From: Steinernema hermaphroditum
Lineage: Eukaryota; Nematoda; Chromadorea; Rhabditida; Steinernematidae
Reading direction: 5' to 3'
NCBI GenBank assembly: GCA_030435675.1
Contig: CM059624.1
Span: forward strand, 3,186,769-3,250,768
DNA: 64,000 nt
Both the position numbers and the translations under genes were made by a program. The notes under the pieces were generated by a model. The model searched no databases. It had not been told where the DNA came from and saw only the letters and a list, made by a program, of their open reading frames with translations. Positions 53,881 through 64,000 of the stretch are shown here, piece by piece. Within the stretch, counting starts at the first letter, position 1. Each line of letters begins with the position of its first letter.

Positions 53881-56524
53881 TTTTTTATAGTTGTAAAATT
53901 ACAAATGTATACGCACTGGAAAAAGAATATGCGCACAAATCCAAATAAAGCAAATACGATCTGCACAATTAAGTGGAACTTTCAGATATTAGCATTGGGT
54001 TTAATCAGCCCCATCGACATCCAACGTCTGGATTCACTTTTCAATGCCAAATTTGTCACGTGTCATTTTTGTCCATTACAATTTATTTGTGGAATCGTCA
54101 ACATTACATCGAGCTACACCACAGCCATTGTTATCGTTTCTCTTTTCTCTTTTCGTCTCGTCATCTGGTCCTCGACCTTCCAGTGGGGCGCCTGTAACTC
54201 CCGTCAGTCTTGGAATTTTCTGCAAACGCGGAGAGGCTGATTGCTTTCACCACACTTTGATATCATTTTAAAGGAGTCAGTGGTGCTGCCTGGCGTCTTA
54301 GGCAAGACTTATCCACAAGAATACTCTGGATAGTGTCGATTAAGTTGTACGTTCCATACGCTGGACAAGGACAATCTTTAACCACTTGCGTTCAGCCGAA
54401 CTAGTCAGAAACCAGAAAGTCCCTGCCTGAGGTCGTGGACCGAAGGATGATCTGAAGCGCGACAAGAAGCATGTTGAATGGAACATCATCGACGGACTAT
54501 TCAACGACTCTCCTCCATCTACGCCGCGCCAATCATCGGAAGGATAGTCTGTCACCGATTCGTCCTTCACCGAAGCAGGACTCACACAGAAGATCTCCAT
54601 CGACCCGTATCTGTTGATCGCTACCTACTACAACTGTTACACGGAGATTCACCTCTGCTGGTCTTTCCGCTTCCGTAATAGATGACTAGTTTCGTTTTAA
54701 AGGTGTTCTAAAAATACGTTCCGCTCGGCCACGGCTGCTGCAGCCACCTAACGATAAGAACTGCGGAGTACAAGTACGCTATGGATTGTAGATAAATTTT
54801 CCAATGTTATGCGAGTAATTTTAAGTGCCAAAAGGCTAAGAAGGTGTCTATTTATATACACTTTGAGTACCATGAAATATCTCTGAAGCTAAGCTTCAGC
54901 TTATCGGCAAATGCCTATTTATGCGTATTGTGAAGCAGTGAACTTAGCGAAAGTCGAGCATCGACTGAACAGTCTAGCAGTTTGCAGGAAGATAATGTCC
55001 AGTCCTTCCACCACAACGAATCAAAAGAGGTGTGTTGCGATCACATAACTTCTTTTTTTCCATCGAGAAGATGCTATTTCTAGTATTGATCATAATCAAT
55101 TGCTGACCTTACCGTAGTAGATGACATTAGTTCGGCTAAGTATCATACATTGCGGTGATCGGTATTCAAGTGCACCCTATTGTAATAGACAGAAAAACGT
55201 GAAATGACTGAAAAGGAGGGAAGTGACAATATATGTGTGACCCCAAACAGGTTCCCATGCACTCAAGTCCTTGATTTTAGAACTAAAAGACACACCTTCA
55301 ATGAAGGTATCAATGATTATCGTCGCAAACAGTTCGCAAACAGCAAAAGAAGTTTCCTTGTTTACGTAGTCTCATCAAACTAATTACTGTCTTCTGATAA
55401 TGTGTATGCGTTACCTGTCTCCTTCATTTAACCTTCAATTTCCTTCGGAACCTAACCACATCGACTCTTGTTTTTGACTTCGCCGAGCACAGAACACTGC
55501 TCACGTAACCAGTTCCCCAGAGGTATTCTTCCGTGCGCGCAAACACCCACTGCCAACACTTTTTGTCTCGCACGTGCCCCTTAGCTCTATTTAACCGGAA
55601 AAGGCGATGGCTGCTAGTGATACCGTCGTTAATTGGCGCGTTCCTGTCCGCGCTCCTGTGATCACGTATCAGCCGGAGAGACGAATGGAGGAAAGTCGGA
55701 CTTGCCATGGAAAGTTGCCGATCAAGGTAAGGTCATGTTATGTTTCGACAGTAAGGTCAGCTAGTGACATAGCATAACATAAAACACACTATTATTCTAT
55801 GGTAAACGCCACTTGGACCTGGTGAACAACGTACAGGAATCTTTGAGAGCAGTTCTATTACCCTGTTACACATATCAGGGATAAAAGACTTTCTTCGCCA
55901 TATATTCAAGAGCCACCTTTGTGAAGTACTTTGCCATATTTGATGGTACTTCAACTTTCCATGACCGGTTTCCACCCAAAATAGCGGCTACAATAGTGCT
56001 TTCCTCCCTTCCCTTGGGCCCATCATACATTGGCCCAATCTACCCATTGATAGCGAAGTGTTCTTATGATTGTGTAAAAGCAAAGGGATCCTAAAAATAT
56101 CGTTGTAAGTATGGAAATCAGTTGCTATGACGTCGCTCTGAATATTGGACTATGACCTCTTTTTGAACTGCAGTGGAAATTTCCTTCTTTCTAAGCTGTA
56201 GATCTATTGCGGTGTTCGTCGGTTGATGTAATCGCTTGGATTGTTTGCGTAGGTTCACCGCTCGTGGGCACAAATCTCAAGGGTTCGCCCACGTAGAAAA
56301 CGGCACTTACGGTGACTTTTAATACGAACATTGCAAAACACAAAACTGCTGTTTTTAAGTTCTTTGCAAGCTCATGCACTCATTAGCATTTCCATGATTA
56401 GAATCTGAGCATGCTTTTGACTATATGATCGATGGATGGATTACTGTAATGCTGGATATAATTGCGGTATTCGTCTGTTATGAGTCAGTGTAAAATCGAT
56501 TAGCTAAATTCTATTTCATATGCC
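53881..56524. other. Intergenic, decayed LINE sequence and no clear gene
   Basis: 54260-54460 shares words with the LINE fragment near 52330 (GCCGAACTA..GAAACCAG..GTCCCTGCCTG). The remainder to 56.5 kb has no credible exon. Confidence 0.4.
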
Positions 56525-56850
56525 TCAAAAACGGAGATCCGATGGGTCCGTTCGTGAAGTGTGCACGTCAGCGTCACGTACTAAGGACCCGGAGAGGAAC
56601 TGAAGCCGAGACCGGCTGATTATAAACCATGTTCCCCTATTATCTACCTTCACCAGTAACCTTATGCCTATGCTAGACCGTACGCTTCTTTACGGTTTTT
56701 GAGTCACTTTAGCTGATTTGTGTGAACACAAATCTTACGACCCGCAGTACTATGCTGTCCTTACCCGAACGGTCATGTGTTAGTGACCGGTAGGCTACTG
56801 GTGTGTTAACCCTTAGCACCTAAAACGAGGCACAGCCGCATTCATTAATC
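56525..56850 (-). mobile_element. Diverged copy of SINE-like repeat R2
   Basis: Keeps GGAGATCCGATGGGTCCGTT, AAGGACCCGGAGAGGAACTG, ACCTTCACCAGTAACC and the ACGACCCGCAGTACTA word in the order of the other copies, but the GT tract is gone and identity is low. Confidence 0.45.
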
Positions 56851-57430
56851 CATTAGCTGATCTTATGGTATGAAATATGGCCCTATTTATTATTCGGGAT
56901 AAGCGGCATTCGGTTGTTTTTAAGGATGACTCATCGGTGGTCTTTTGAAATGTCGTTTTTGTCGTAAACAACAGGAAAATAACTTCCGTCTGTTACAGAA
57001 ATGTCAGATATGATGGCGAGACATGATACGACAATTTGAACCTAAGTGGCATTTTCATGCGTGGTTGAACAGTCAGTTCGAATTGCACTAAGTTAATTAC
57101 GTTGCCTACCCAGGGTGTCTTAACGAGAACAACTGTCCAGCGTACAAAAACTGAAAACCAAAGACCAAACAGCGCAGAACGTACATCAGTGGCTGGCAAC
57201 TTGATGCTGTTTTTTTTCAAATTCAAAAGCCCATTTTCCTGATGACTTGCTCAGATAATTTGGGCAGCATGCCCTTAAAAGCCGGCATCATATTTGACAT
57301 TCATTTGACAGATGGTAACTATTTCTGAGGTTGCTTTTCGACGCAATCAGCATTTAGAAATGCTATGCTAGGCTGTTTTGGTCCTTCACAATCACGTAGA
57401 ACGCGTGACTCAGAGAAACGGGAACCCACG
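56851..57430. other. Intergenic, nothing recognised
   Basis: Short open frames only. Confidence 0.35.
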
Positions 57431-57715
57431 TCAACCCATCATCTTACAGTAATCCAATACATAATCATCGCATTGGAAGAAGCTTGAAATGAGGACGTAC
57501 GTATGGAAGTCTTCCACAGAAATGCGGGACAAGTTGTCGGTACAGATCATTGCATTTTCAGTCATCTGCCGAACAAAACAGACAGCAGTGTAAGGACAAG
57601 GAAGTGCAAGGCTTGTTTTGATGTGTGATTGATCTTCTTGCCAGGATGGGACCACAACAGTTAACACGATAACGCGCTCATCCAGAGTCTGTTTGTACAA
57701 AAAGTGCCAAACTGG
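57431..57715 (-). CDS. Possible last exon of an unknown gene
   Basis: After CTTACTCCAG the minus strand reads WHFLYKQTLDERVIVLTVVV and continues for about 95 codons to TGA with five cysteines (PCPYTAVC, ICTDN, FFQCDDYVLDYC). The composition looks like a real protein, but I recognise no family and cannot place upstream exons with confidence. Confidence 0.25.
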   Translation of the reverse strand, partial: PVWHFLYKQTLDERVIVLTVVVPSWQEDQSHIKTSLALPCPYTAVCFVRQMTENAMICTDNLSRISVEDFHTYVLISSFFQCDDYVLDYCKMMG

Positions 57716-58113
57716 AGTAAGATGGAAATAAATTTCATCTTATTCATGCGAAAACAGGGAACTTTCCATTAGGGCCAGCATATGTCGTTGTCAGACCAGC
57801 TACCAATCATGTTTTATGCTTCTATGACAATATATTCCAGATTAAAGAAATCAAAGTTCGCATGTTTGGATAGCCCAGTTCCCCTTTTAGAAATCTCGGG
57901 TTATACTGTCCGTCTTCCCTATAACATCCGGCTATACTATCCGACTCCTCAGTCGGACTCCGAGTGCGTAGCCGAGTCCAAGCTCTGAATTTGGAGTGCT
58001 ATTTTTAGTCACACTTCATCTTTTCAAACTTTCTGACTCGATGAAGAATCCGGCGACAACAGAAGCTTCGTGCTTCCTGTCAGGCTAAGACACTACCATT
58101 TCAGGCAGGCGCA

Positions 58114-59682
58114 ATGATCATCGCCATTATCAACATATTTGTCGGCATATGTGGGATTCCGACGGTTTGGTTTGTAAACAACGCCAGTTACGGATACGCA
58201 CCGTTCATCACAATGATCGTCACTGGAACCATTCTCTTCATTGGAATCTACCTAGAAAAGCCGTGTGTCCTTAGCTATTTCAGGACATATCAGGTACTTT
58301 ATTGGGCTCTATTAGAGAGAAGTGACCAAAATGGTATTTATCTTGACAAAACTGTATTTATCTTGACAAAACCGACCAAAATTGACAAAACCGTATCTAT
58401 CTTGACAAAACCGGCCAAAATTGACAAAATCGACCAAAATTGACAGAATGGTATTTAGATTGACAAAACTGTATTTATCTTGACAAAAGTATTTTTTAAT
58501 TGACAAAACTGAATTTATCTTGACAAAACCAATTTTCACTGACAAAACAGAATTCCACTGACAAAACGTTCTTTAACCCGTGATGCCTTTAGAAAACATT
58601 TTGGAAGAGAACGTATTTTTGAACATCTCTTGGTTGAATTGAGGGAAATGTTTGAGTCGCAAATTGATCCTTTCGATTTCGAAATTGAAGAAGACAGCGA
58701 CGATGAGAATTTTCTGGTTCCCTCTAACACGGAACGAAACTTTGATGACTATGCTGATGACCAAACCTCCGAGTTAGTAGGTAGCGACGAACCCCACGAA
58801 CCTAGCGCTCCCCTGTCGCAGTTACCCGATAGCTCTAGTCAGACTCGTGATCAGTCCCCGCCGCGACGTGGACCTGGCCGTCCTCGAAAGAACCAGAAGA
58901 AGAGTTCCGAAACATCTCCCGCGGCTCACAGTGGACAACTACAACCGAGTCAACCCACCCCAGCTAATAATCGCCGTGGACGCTTCCCGAAAAACAAGAA
59001 AAATACTCGCGAACGAAGTCGCTCGCCGTCGCCCAAGAGTTCCCCGAAGAAATCGAAGAAAACCAGACATGGAGGCTGATTTATAATTTTGTCAGTGAAA
59101 ATTGGTTGTGTCAAGATAAATTCAGTTTTGTCAATTAAAAAATACTTTTGTCAAGATAAATACGGTTTTGTCAATCTAAATACCATTCTGTCAATTTTGG
59201 TCGATTTTGTCAATTTTGGCCGGTTTTGTCAAGATAGATACGGTTTTGTCAATTTTGGTCGGTTTTGTCAAGATAAATACGGTTTTGGTCACTTCTCCCT
59301 AATAGAGCCCTTTATTGTACATTTTTACAAGTAAATTTGAATTTTAGTGGTTCGTCAATCTGATGTGTATCTTGACCTTACTCGCGCTATTCTTCCTTCA
59401 GTTCAATATTACCACGTTTATTGATAAGTACTGGCCTGACCTACATCAACATCGGCCAGTTGGACAGCGATACACAGCCGAAGGTGATGGTCTTCTATCG
59501 AAAAGCTTAAAACTAGAGATCTTTCAGAGTACCACCGGGGCCATGTGGTCTTGACCGCTTACACCGTCGCTCTCATCGCATACATCGTGTTCGGGATAAT
59601 CTCGATGTATATGCTCAAGAAGTGCATGAAACATTTCCAACACATCCACAAGGATGGCGCAAATTATCCGACTTGTATATAA
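58114..59682 (+). CDS. Four-helix membrane protein with a transposon in intron 1, 156 aa
   Basis: Exons 58114-58293, 59348-59483 and 59528-59682 join in phase to 156 codons plus TAA. The ATG lies ten bases behind ACCATTTCAG, a likely trans-splice site. Four hydrophobic segments: IIAIINIFVGICGIPTVWFV, FITMIVTGTILFIGIYL, WFVNLMCILTLLALFFLQFN and LTAYTVALIAYIVFGIISMY, then a polar tail with KKCMKHFQHIHK. Intron 1 is 1,054 nt because of the element at 58304-59310; without it and one target copy the intron would be about 41 nt, the usual size here. Confidence 0.8.
58304..59310. mobile_element. 1,007-bp fold-back transposon with TSD TTTATT
   Basis: Ends are GGGCTCTATTAG and CTAATAGAGCCC, flanked by TTTATT at 58298-58303 and 59311-59316. 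The inverted arms (about 245 bp left, 220 bp right) consist of repeats of CTTGACAAAAC and CCAAAATTGACAAAAC; the left arm has one extra 20-nt unit. Between the arms lies an ORF for a basic AT-hook protein. The 6-bp duplication does not match the standard lengths of hAT (8), Mutator (9) or Harbinger (3) elements. Confidence 0.85.
58648..59079 (+). CDS. AT-hook-like protein encoded inside the fold-back element, 143 aa
   Basis: First ATG at 58648; the frame is open upstream to 58543 (SLTRDAFRKHFGRERIFEHL), so more may be coded. The start is acidic (FEIEEDSDDENF). Then comes RRGPGRPRKNQKK, an AT-hook, a second weaker RRGRFPKNKK, and a Ser/Lys/Arg-rich end with SPSPKSSPKKSKKTRHGG. No catalytic motif (DDE or other) is seen. 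It might bind the AT-rich arm repeats; transposition would then depend on another element. Confidence 0.55.
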   Translation: MFESQIDPFDFEIEEDSDDENFLVPSNTERNFDDYADDQTSELVGSDEPHEPSAPLSQLPDSSSQTRDQSPPRRGPGRPRKNQKKSSETSPAAHSGQLQPSQPTPANNRRGRFPKNKKNTRERSRSPSPKSSPKKSKKTRHGG

Positions 59683-59989
59683 ATGTAAAATGGAGAAATT
59701 CGGTCTGGCGAAGTTGATTGTAATTATTGGTTGTCTGTCATGTATTTAAATGCGAAACCTGAGGATAAATTAGTGAAGATGTCTGTCTATAAAATGAATG
59801 TTTATTACCATGAACACACACATTATTTAAAGCATTTACTAATCGACTTCATCAGCAGAGCCTTCTTCGTGGGGAACTGCTTCGAGATCCCCTACTCGAC
59901 ACGTTCCAGGCGCAAAATGATTGCAGTTGGTATGAGTTGGTTTCCGTTTTGTTTGAACGTGAATTTACGAATATATTTACAATACATAA
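59683..59989. other. Intergenic, nothing recognised
   Basis: 3' flank of the preceding gene; no exon. Confidence 0.35.
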
Positions 59990-60310
59990 CATTTCACACG
60001 ATGTCGCACCCCAAGTCGCCGCCTGGCTTCTTCTTGCGTTCGGTTTTGCCATCGTCTACTGCCTAGGTTCTTCGAGAAGTCGTCACTCCAACGGGTCTGT
60101 GGTCTTCCAAGAGGCCTCTTCACTGGAGGGCGCCATTCTTCCAGTCGACAGGACCACATTTCCGGGTTTCTGTTCGCCATCTTCCAACCGAAATTCCACT
60201 TTATTCTTCTTGGTTTCTTCTGCTTCGTCCATGTCCTTCACATTGGTGACGCCTCGGAGACATTCGTTCGCATTTCTGTCTATTACTTGAACCTGAAAAT
60301 GACCCACAGC
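59990..60310 (-). mobile_element. RTE-like LINE ORF2 C-terminal fragment
   Basis: On the minus strand, RGVTNVKDMDEAEETKKNKV is followed, after a frameshift, by NRNPEMWSCRLEEWRPP and KRPLGRPQTRWSDDFSKNLG, in the order of the RTE C-terminal domain. Frameshifted and without the reverse transcriptase core. Confidence 0.7.
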
Positions 60311-60599
60311 CGACCGCTCCCCGACTCGGAATTCGAATTCCAGGCCGGCTGCTTGGCCCACTTGCTACCGGACTCCGGAGCCGATCCAAGCCAACTCAAG
60401 CAGCTCCCTGAGAAACACTCCTTGTGTTTTCTTTTGCATTGTCATCTCCTCCGCAATTGATTCCATTATGGGAAAACGAGTTCTCCTGCAGTTAGTCCCT
60501 CTCACGCTTGTCACTTGGAACGCTCCTCCATCATGTGTTTACCCGTGGAACCGATGAACATCGTTCGAATAGCACTGTTCCGCCACACTATTCTAAGCA

Positions 60600-62082
60600 A
60601 TGTACAATAGCGGTCACATCCATGTTAAGGTGAGTTTCGAGTTAATTTTGTTGCTGTTGTACTGATGTGATCAGTGAAGGAAAACTGGTTTTTCCTAAGC
60701 TAGATATGAACAAGATATACTTTTCACGAACGATCTTTGACTTATGACGAACTGTAATACTTTTGACAGATTATTGTTTATTGATGGATGTTGAAATGTA
60801 TCCAGATGACATTTACCCCATAATTGGATATAACACTTCATTTGTCACTCACAAAGTACTATGTGGAAAGGGTGTACATCTGGCCTGGTTTTAAAATTTG
60901 GTTTTAAAACCTAATTCCCGGATTCTCAGTTCAGGTGGGTATGGAACCAATCCGAGTCGACTCAATCCGGCCACCGATGGATCGCTTTAGATTAGACTCA
61001 ATCGTGAGGAATGGTGCGAAGCCGATCACAGAAAACCACACAAACTGCAGGCGCCCTTTATCTCTCGTCGTCTTCGCTCACTCCACACCGATCCTTGCAA
61101 ACAGTCCGGTCGAAGTTAACCAGTTATCCTATTTGCGGAGAACATATGGATGTTATCGGCTTTAAAAAACCACTTTGTGGGTCGTCTCTTCAGCAAACAT
61201 ATCCGTGCCCTCACCTCGTAGTTCCCTAGACGGGAGCAAACAAGATAGACCTTACATACTTTGTATCAACGATGGCTGTACTTACATATTTGATGATCTT
61301 TCATCGATTGAACATGATTTCGCTTTTTTATGCTCAGTGATCTTAGCCACGCTGAAGAGATTTCAGCTAGGAGCGAGCATAATTGTACACTAAGGAAAAT
61401 ATCTAATAATAAACAGGCACTGGTGTTCCATTGATTTAGGGCTTTCCTTACTTTTCTCACGTACCGGTTTTGACGTGTCCCCTTCTTATACACTTTCATC
61501 AAAGCGATCCTAACATTATAATTCCAGCTAGGAGCTACCATCGTTGCGTACATCAATATCTTCATTGGCCTACTGGAATCTCTCCTGTTCTTCAAAGACA
61601 AGATCAGCATCGTTACATTCTGTTTCGTTCTTGTTCAAATGTTTAGTGGAATTAGTCTGCTTCTTTCAATAAAACGACGGAATGTTCCGGTATTGAAATT
61701 TTACGCTGGTTTTCAGGTACAATCATTCAGACTCTTTATCCCTTTCAAACCAATCATCTTCAGGGCTTTTTCGTAGTATTATGCTTCCTACTCCTACTTC
61801 TGGCGTTGTATTCTCACGCTATTTGCATGGGGAGCTTCATGAGTTTCAATGGCTTCGTTGAAACGCCAGAAAATTCGAAAGAAATCAGTAAGTTATGTAG
61901 CTCGTATACTCGTATTCACAGCCCTCATTCCAGGATCGAAAGCTCGAACGTTACTATGGATCTACACGGCAATGCTGATCTGTCACACAGCGATAGCAAC
62001 CGTTTCGTTACATACAGTCAATTACCTTCTTGACTATTTTATAAGGAGACAAGACAGTGATCTAGCCTCTATTGATTTGTAG
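60600..62082 (+). CDS. Four-helix membrane protein, 4 exons, about 163 aa
   Basis: Exons 61528-61716, 61764-61887 and 61934-62082 join in phase to a TAG. A first exon at 60600-60629 (MYNSGHIHVK then GTGAGT) fits the phase and resembles the short start of the gene at 2586, but leaves a long intron (898 nt), so it is tentative. The four hydrophobic segments are ATIVAYINIFIGLLESLLFF, VTFCFVLVQMFSGISLLL, FFVVLCFLLLLLALYS and LLWIYTAMLICHTAIAT. The end is polar (YFIRRQDSDLASIDL). Same architecture as its neighbour at 58114-59682, thus a likely tandem relative. Confidence 0.65.
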
Positions 62083-62588
62083 ATAAATGAAAATAAAAAC
62101 AGCAGCCCACAACATACTGCTACTGATATGCTACAGTGATCAACGCAAAGCATAATGCCGTTTCAACCGGCCCCTCTCTGTGAATTAAAGTATCCGGTTT
62201 TCGGGCATCCCTGCGAGTTTTGAGCTAACTCCGCTGTTATTTCGTGCGCCCGTCTTAGAGATGTGTTTATAGGCTTGCTCATTCAATGAGCCTTCATTCG
62301 GTGCGCTACTTCCAAGTAACGAAGTACAGCGCGTCTCTCCCTTTATATGGGCTCATATCCATCACCTTATTCTTCCCCCCTGGTTAAGTCAACTCGACCT
62401 TTCTTAGAAGTCCTTCTGTACCTCAGTGTGGAGGACTCGAAATACAGAGAGATGTCAATCGAGCAGGAGCGAGCCAGCATATGCTACAGCATTCGGAAGC
62501 CGGCTTATACGGAGCAAACCTAGCCGAGCCGGAGCCGGCTAGGTTGTTCCAAATTTGGCATCTCTGGTGCAGATAAATTCATTTATTA
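62083..62588. repeat. Intergenic with two repeat motifs
   Basis: 62150-62225 contains AATGCCGTTTCAACCGGCCCC, related to the MITE at 10312-10594. 62493-62545 contains GAAGCCGGC..AGCCGAGCCGGAGCCGGC, related to 10228-10277. Confidence 0.5.
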
Positions 62589-63889
62589 CTATACATTTGT
62601 TTTTCGCTTGCGTGCAGAAACAGAATTCGCCTGACAAACGTTTCTTATTTGCACATATTTACTTTGCTTTGCAGAACGACCAAAAAATTGTAAATACAAA
62701 AACACACATCGTCTTATTATTTGGCGAAGACGAGTATTCGCTGAGATGGTCGCCCTCTGACGACTGTAACATCCGCGACCGTGTACTTTTAGAGAATGTC
62801 GGAACATTACGTAGTTCAGTTTTTGCTCACTAAACACGACCTCATTTCGGAAGTCGGCGAACAACACGTCCAAATGGGCGACCCTTTCCATGGAAAAGAC
62901 AAATTGACGTGTGGGTGTGTGCGATGGTCGCCTGTGTTCGGTGGGAACGCGATCTCTGGCTTCGTTCGACATTCTTTCAGATCTTATCAGTGAGAAAACA
63001 TGTTTCCCACATATAAAAAGGAAAGTTTCAGCTGAGCGCCCAAGGCGTTTTTGTGTCATGCGTTCGCAAGGTTGCGTTGACCTCGTCGGTCTGTGTTCTA
63101 TTTGATCAATGTTTTTCTGGTACCAATTAACGTTAACCGCTTAGGTTTCGAAATGCCACTTGGTATTTATGTGTTTTAATCATCGTTAAGGTTTTCTGAA
63201 AGCTAATTGATGCATGTTTGTTTCTGAGACAGGCCTGTTTCCCGGTTCAGAATATAAATTGCGTTAGCTGTCGTGCATACAGTTCAGAGTATTCGAGCTG
63301 CCTAAATATCGTGGCACTGCTGGGATAGTTTCTCATTTATTTCGATTCACTTTCTTCGCTTTTTAGATACTTATCTATTTCGGTCGAAATAATGCTTGAA
63401 TAATTGAAGCACCGGGAATATCTGCTGGGCTTTTCGAAAAATGGGATTTGATCTGATTTTACCAAATTCCCTAATGTGCAACCGATGAAATTCTTAATCA
63501 GATATCGCCACCACTTATGTCTTTGTCACCACTTATCACTACTACCGTTTCTGGTCCGTATGACTACCGATCGAGTATGTAAGACATTTGTCCCGCCCCG
63601 CTTCGCCCTTTACTGTCGCGATGATGTTAAATCTCGGGTATAGGAAAATGCCGGCACAAGTGTCTAACTGTGATATCAGTCATCTGGCCGTTACGTCAGT
63701 CCAGACCTGAAGCTGGAAGCCATTTGAACATCAGCCATGTGGGAGTCCCATGCACGAAGATAATGGGCGACTTAGACAACCAAACAGTCGCGGTTGGCTC
63801 AACCTCGGCGCATAGATTAGTGCATTCTGGAACAAGATTGTTGGTAGAGCGAACTGACCATTCAGCATTTATCATGTCCTAAAATCCAG
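62589..63889. other. Intergenic with an unassigned 156-codon ORF
   Basis: A minus-strand ORF at 62589-63059 (containing RRPSHTPTRQFVFSMERVAH) has no known motif and no clear splice support. From 63060 onward nothing gene-like is seen. Confidence 0.3.
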
Positions 63890-63955
63890 GCTTGGCCTAC
63901 GTTAAAATCCAGGCTTCATGCCTATTGATTTTAAGCCAGTGGATTTTAAGATTTA
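63890..63955. repeat. Partial copy of dispersed repeat R1
   Basis: AAAATCCAGGCTTGGC and TATTGATTTTAAGCC are the reverse complement of words of R1 (GCCAAGCCTGGAT, GCTTAAAATCAATAGG). Confidence 0.45.
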
Positions 63956-64000
63956 CAGATACAGTTTACTGTACTCATCGAAGTTCACGAATTGCGCAGT

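Noticed and set aside
55424..55708. Minus-strand ORF of 94 codons
   Set aside because: Low similarity to any protein style, no splice signals.
58312..58545. Minus-strand ORF in the fold-back arm
   Set aside because: It is a translation of the arm repeats; the same peptide appears from the other arm at 59089-59334.

Overview
The window is nuclear DNA of a nematode. Its genes are split by many introns of only 39-55 nt (GT..TTTTAG or GT..TTTCAG). Many start codons sit just behind an orphan TTTTCAG or TTTTTAG, as expected for spliced-leader trans-splicing. The families also fit: a srsx-type chemoreceptor, KIX, MADF/BESS, FLYWCH, a TMCO4-like hydrolase, small four-helix membrane proteins and a large F-box-like family. 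A Steinernema-like or related clade is a guess from family style only. Exon chains below were built by hand from splice signals and reading phase; most close in frame.

Layout: (1) 1-894, bZIP gene on the minus strand running off the left edge. (2) 1300-3329, a cysteine-rich TIL-like fragment and a four-helix membrane gene. (3) 4244-13718, two large paralogous minus-strand genes that join tandem ubiquitin-like (inferred) modules to an AIG1/septin-like GTPase; the upstream one also starts with a FLYWCH zinc finger. A third relative with modules but no GTPase lies at 18973-20085. (4) 16471-18870, TMCO4-like alpha/beta hydrolase with 14 exons. (5) 20.1-23.4 kb, repeat-rich, with few plausible exons. 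(6) 23394-25055, a protein with a KIX domain but no other CBP/p300 parts. (7) 25.3-53.5 kb, seven full-length or near full-length members and one pseudogene of an F-box-like family, interspersed with a 7TM receptor, a CC-doublet secreted protein, a poly(A)/U polymerase-like nucleotidyltransferase, a glycine N-acyltransferase-like gene, a MADF-BESS gene and another four-helix gene. (8) 53.5-64 kb, LINE debris, two more four-helix genes and repeats.

Mobile DNA is abundant: a 1,007-bp fold-back element with a 6-bp target duplication inside an intron, four copies of a tRNA-derived SINE-like repeat, another fold-back MITE, a TIR MITE family, a dispersed repeat and at least five fragments of RTE-like LINE ORF2. 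The F-box-like genes are linked to this debris and one tandem copy carries LINE pieces on both sides.

The most unusual content is the GTPase locus. Two neighbouring genes combine repeated beta-grasp-like modules, zinc-binding segments and an immunity-type GTPase, and a third relative lacks the GTPase. Its function cannot be read from the sequence.
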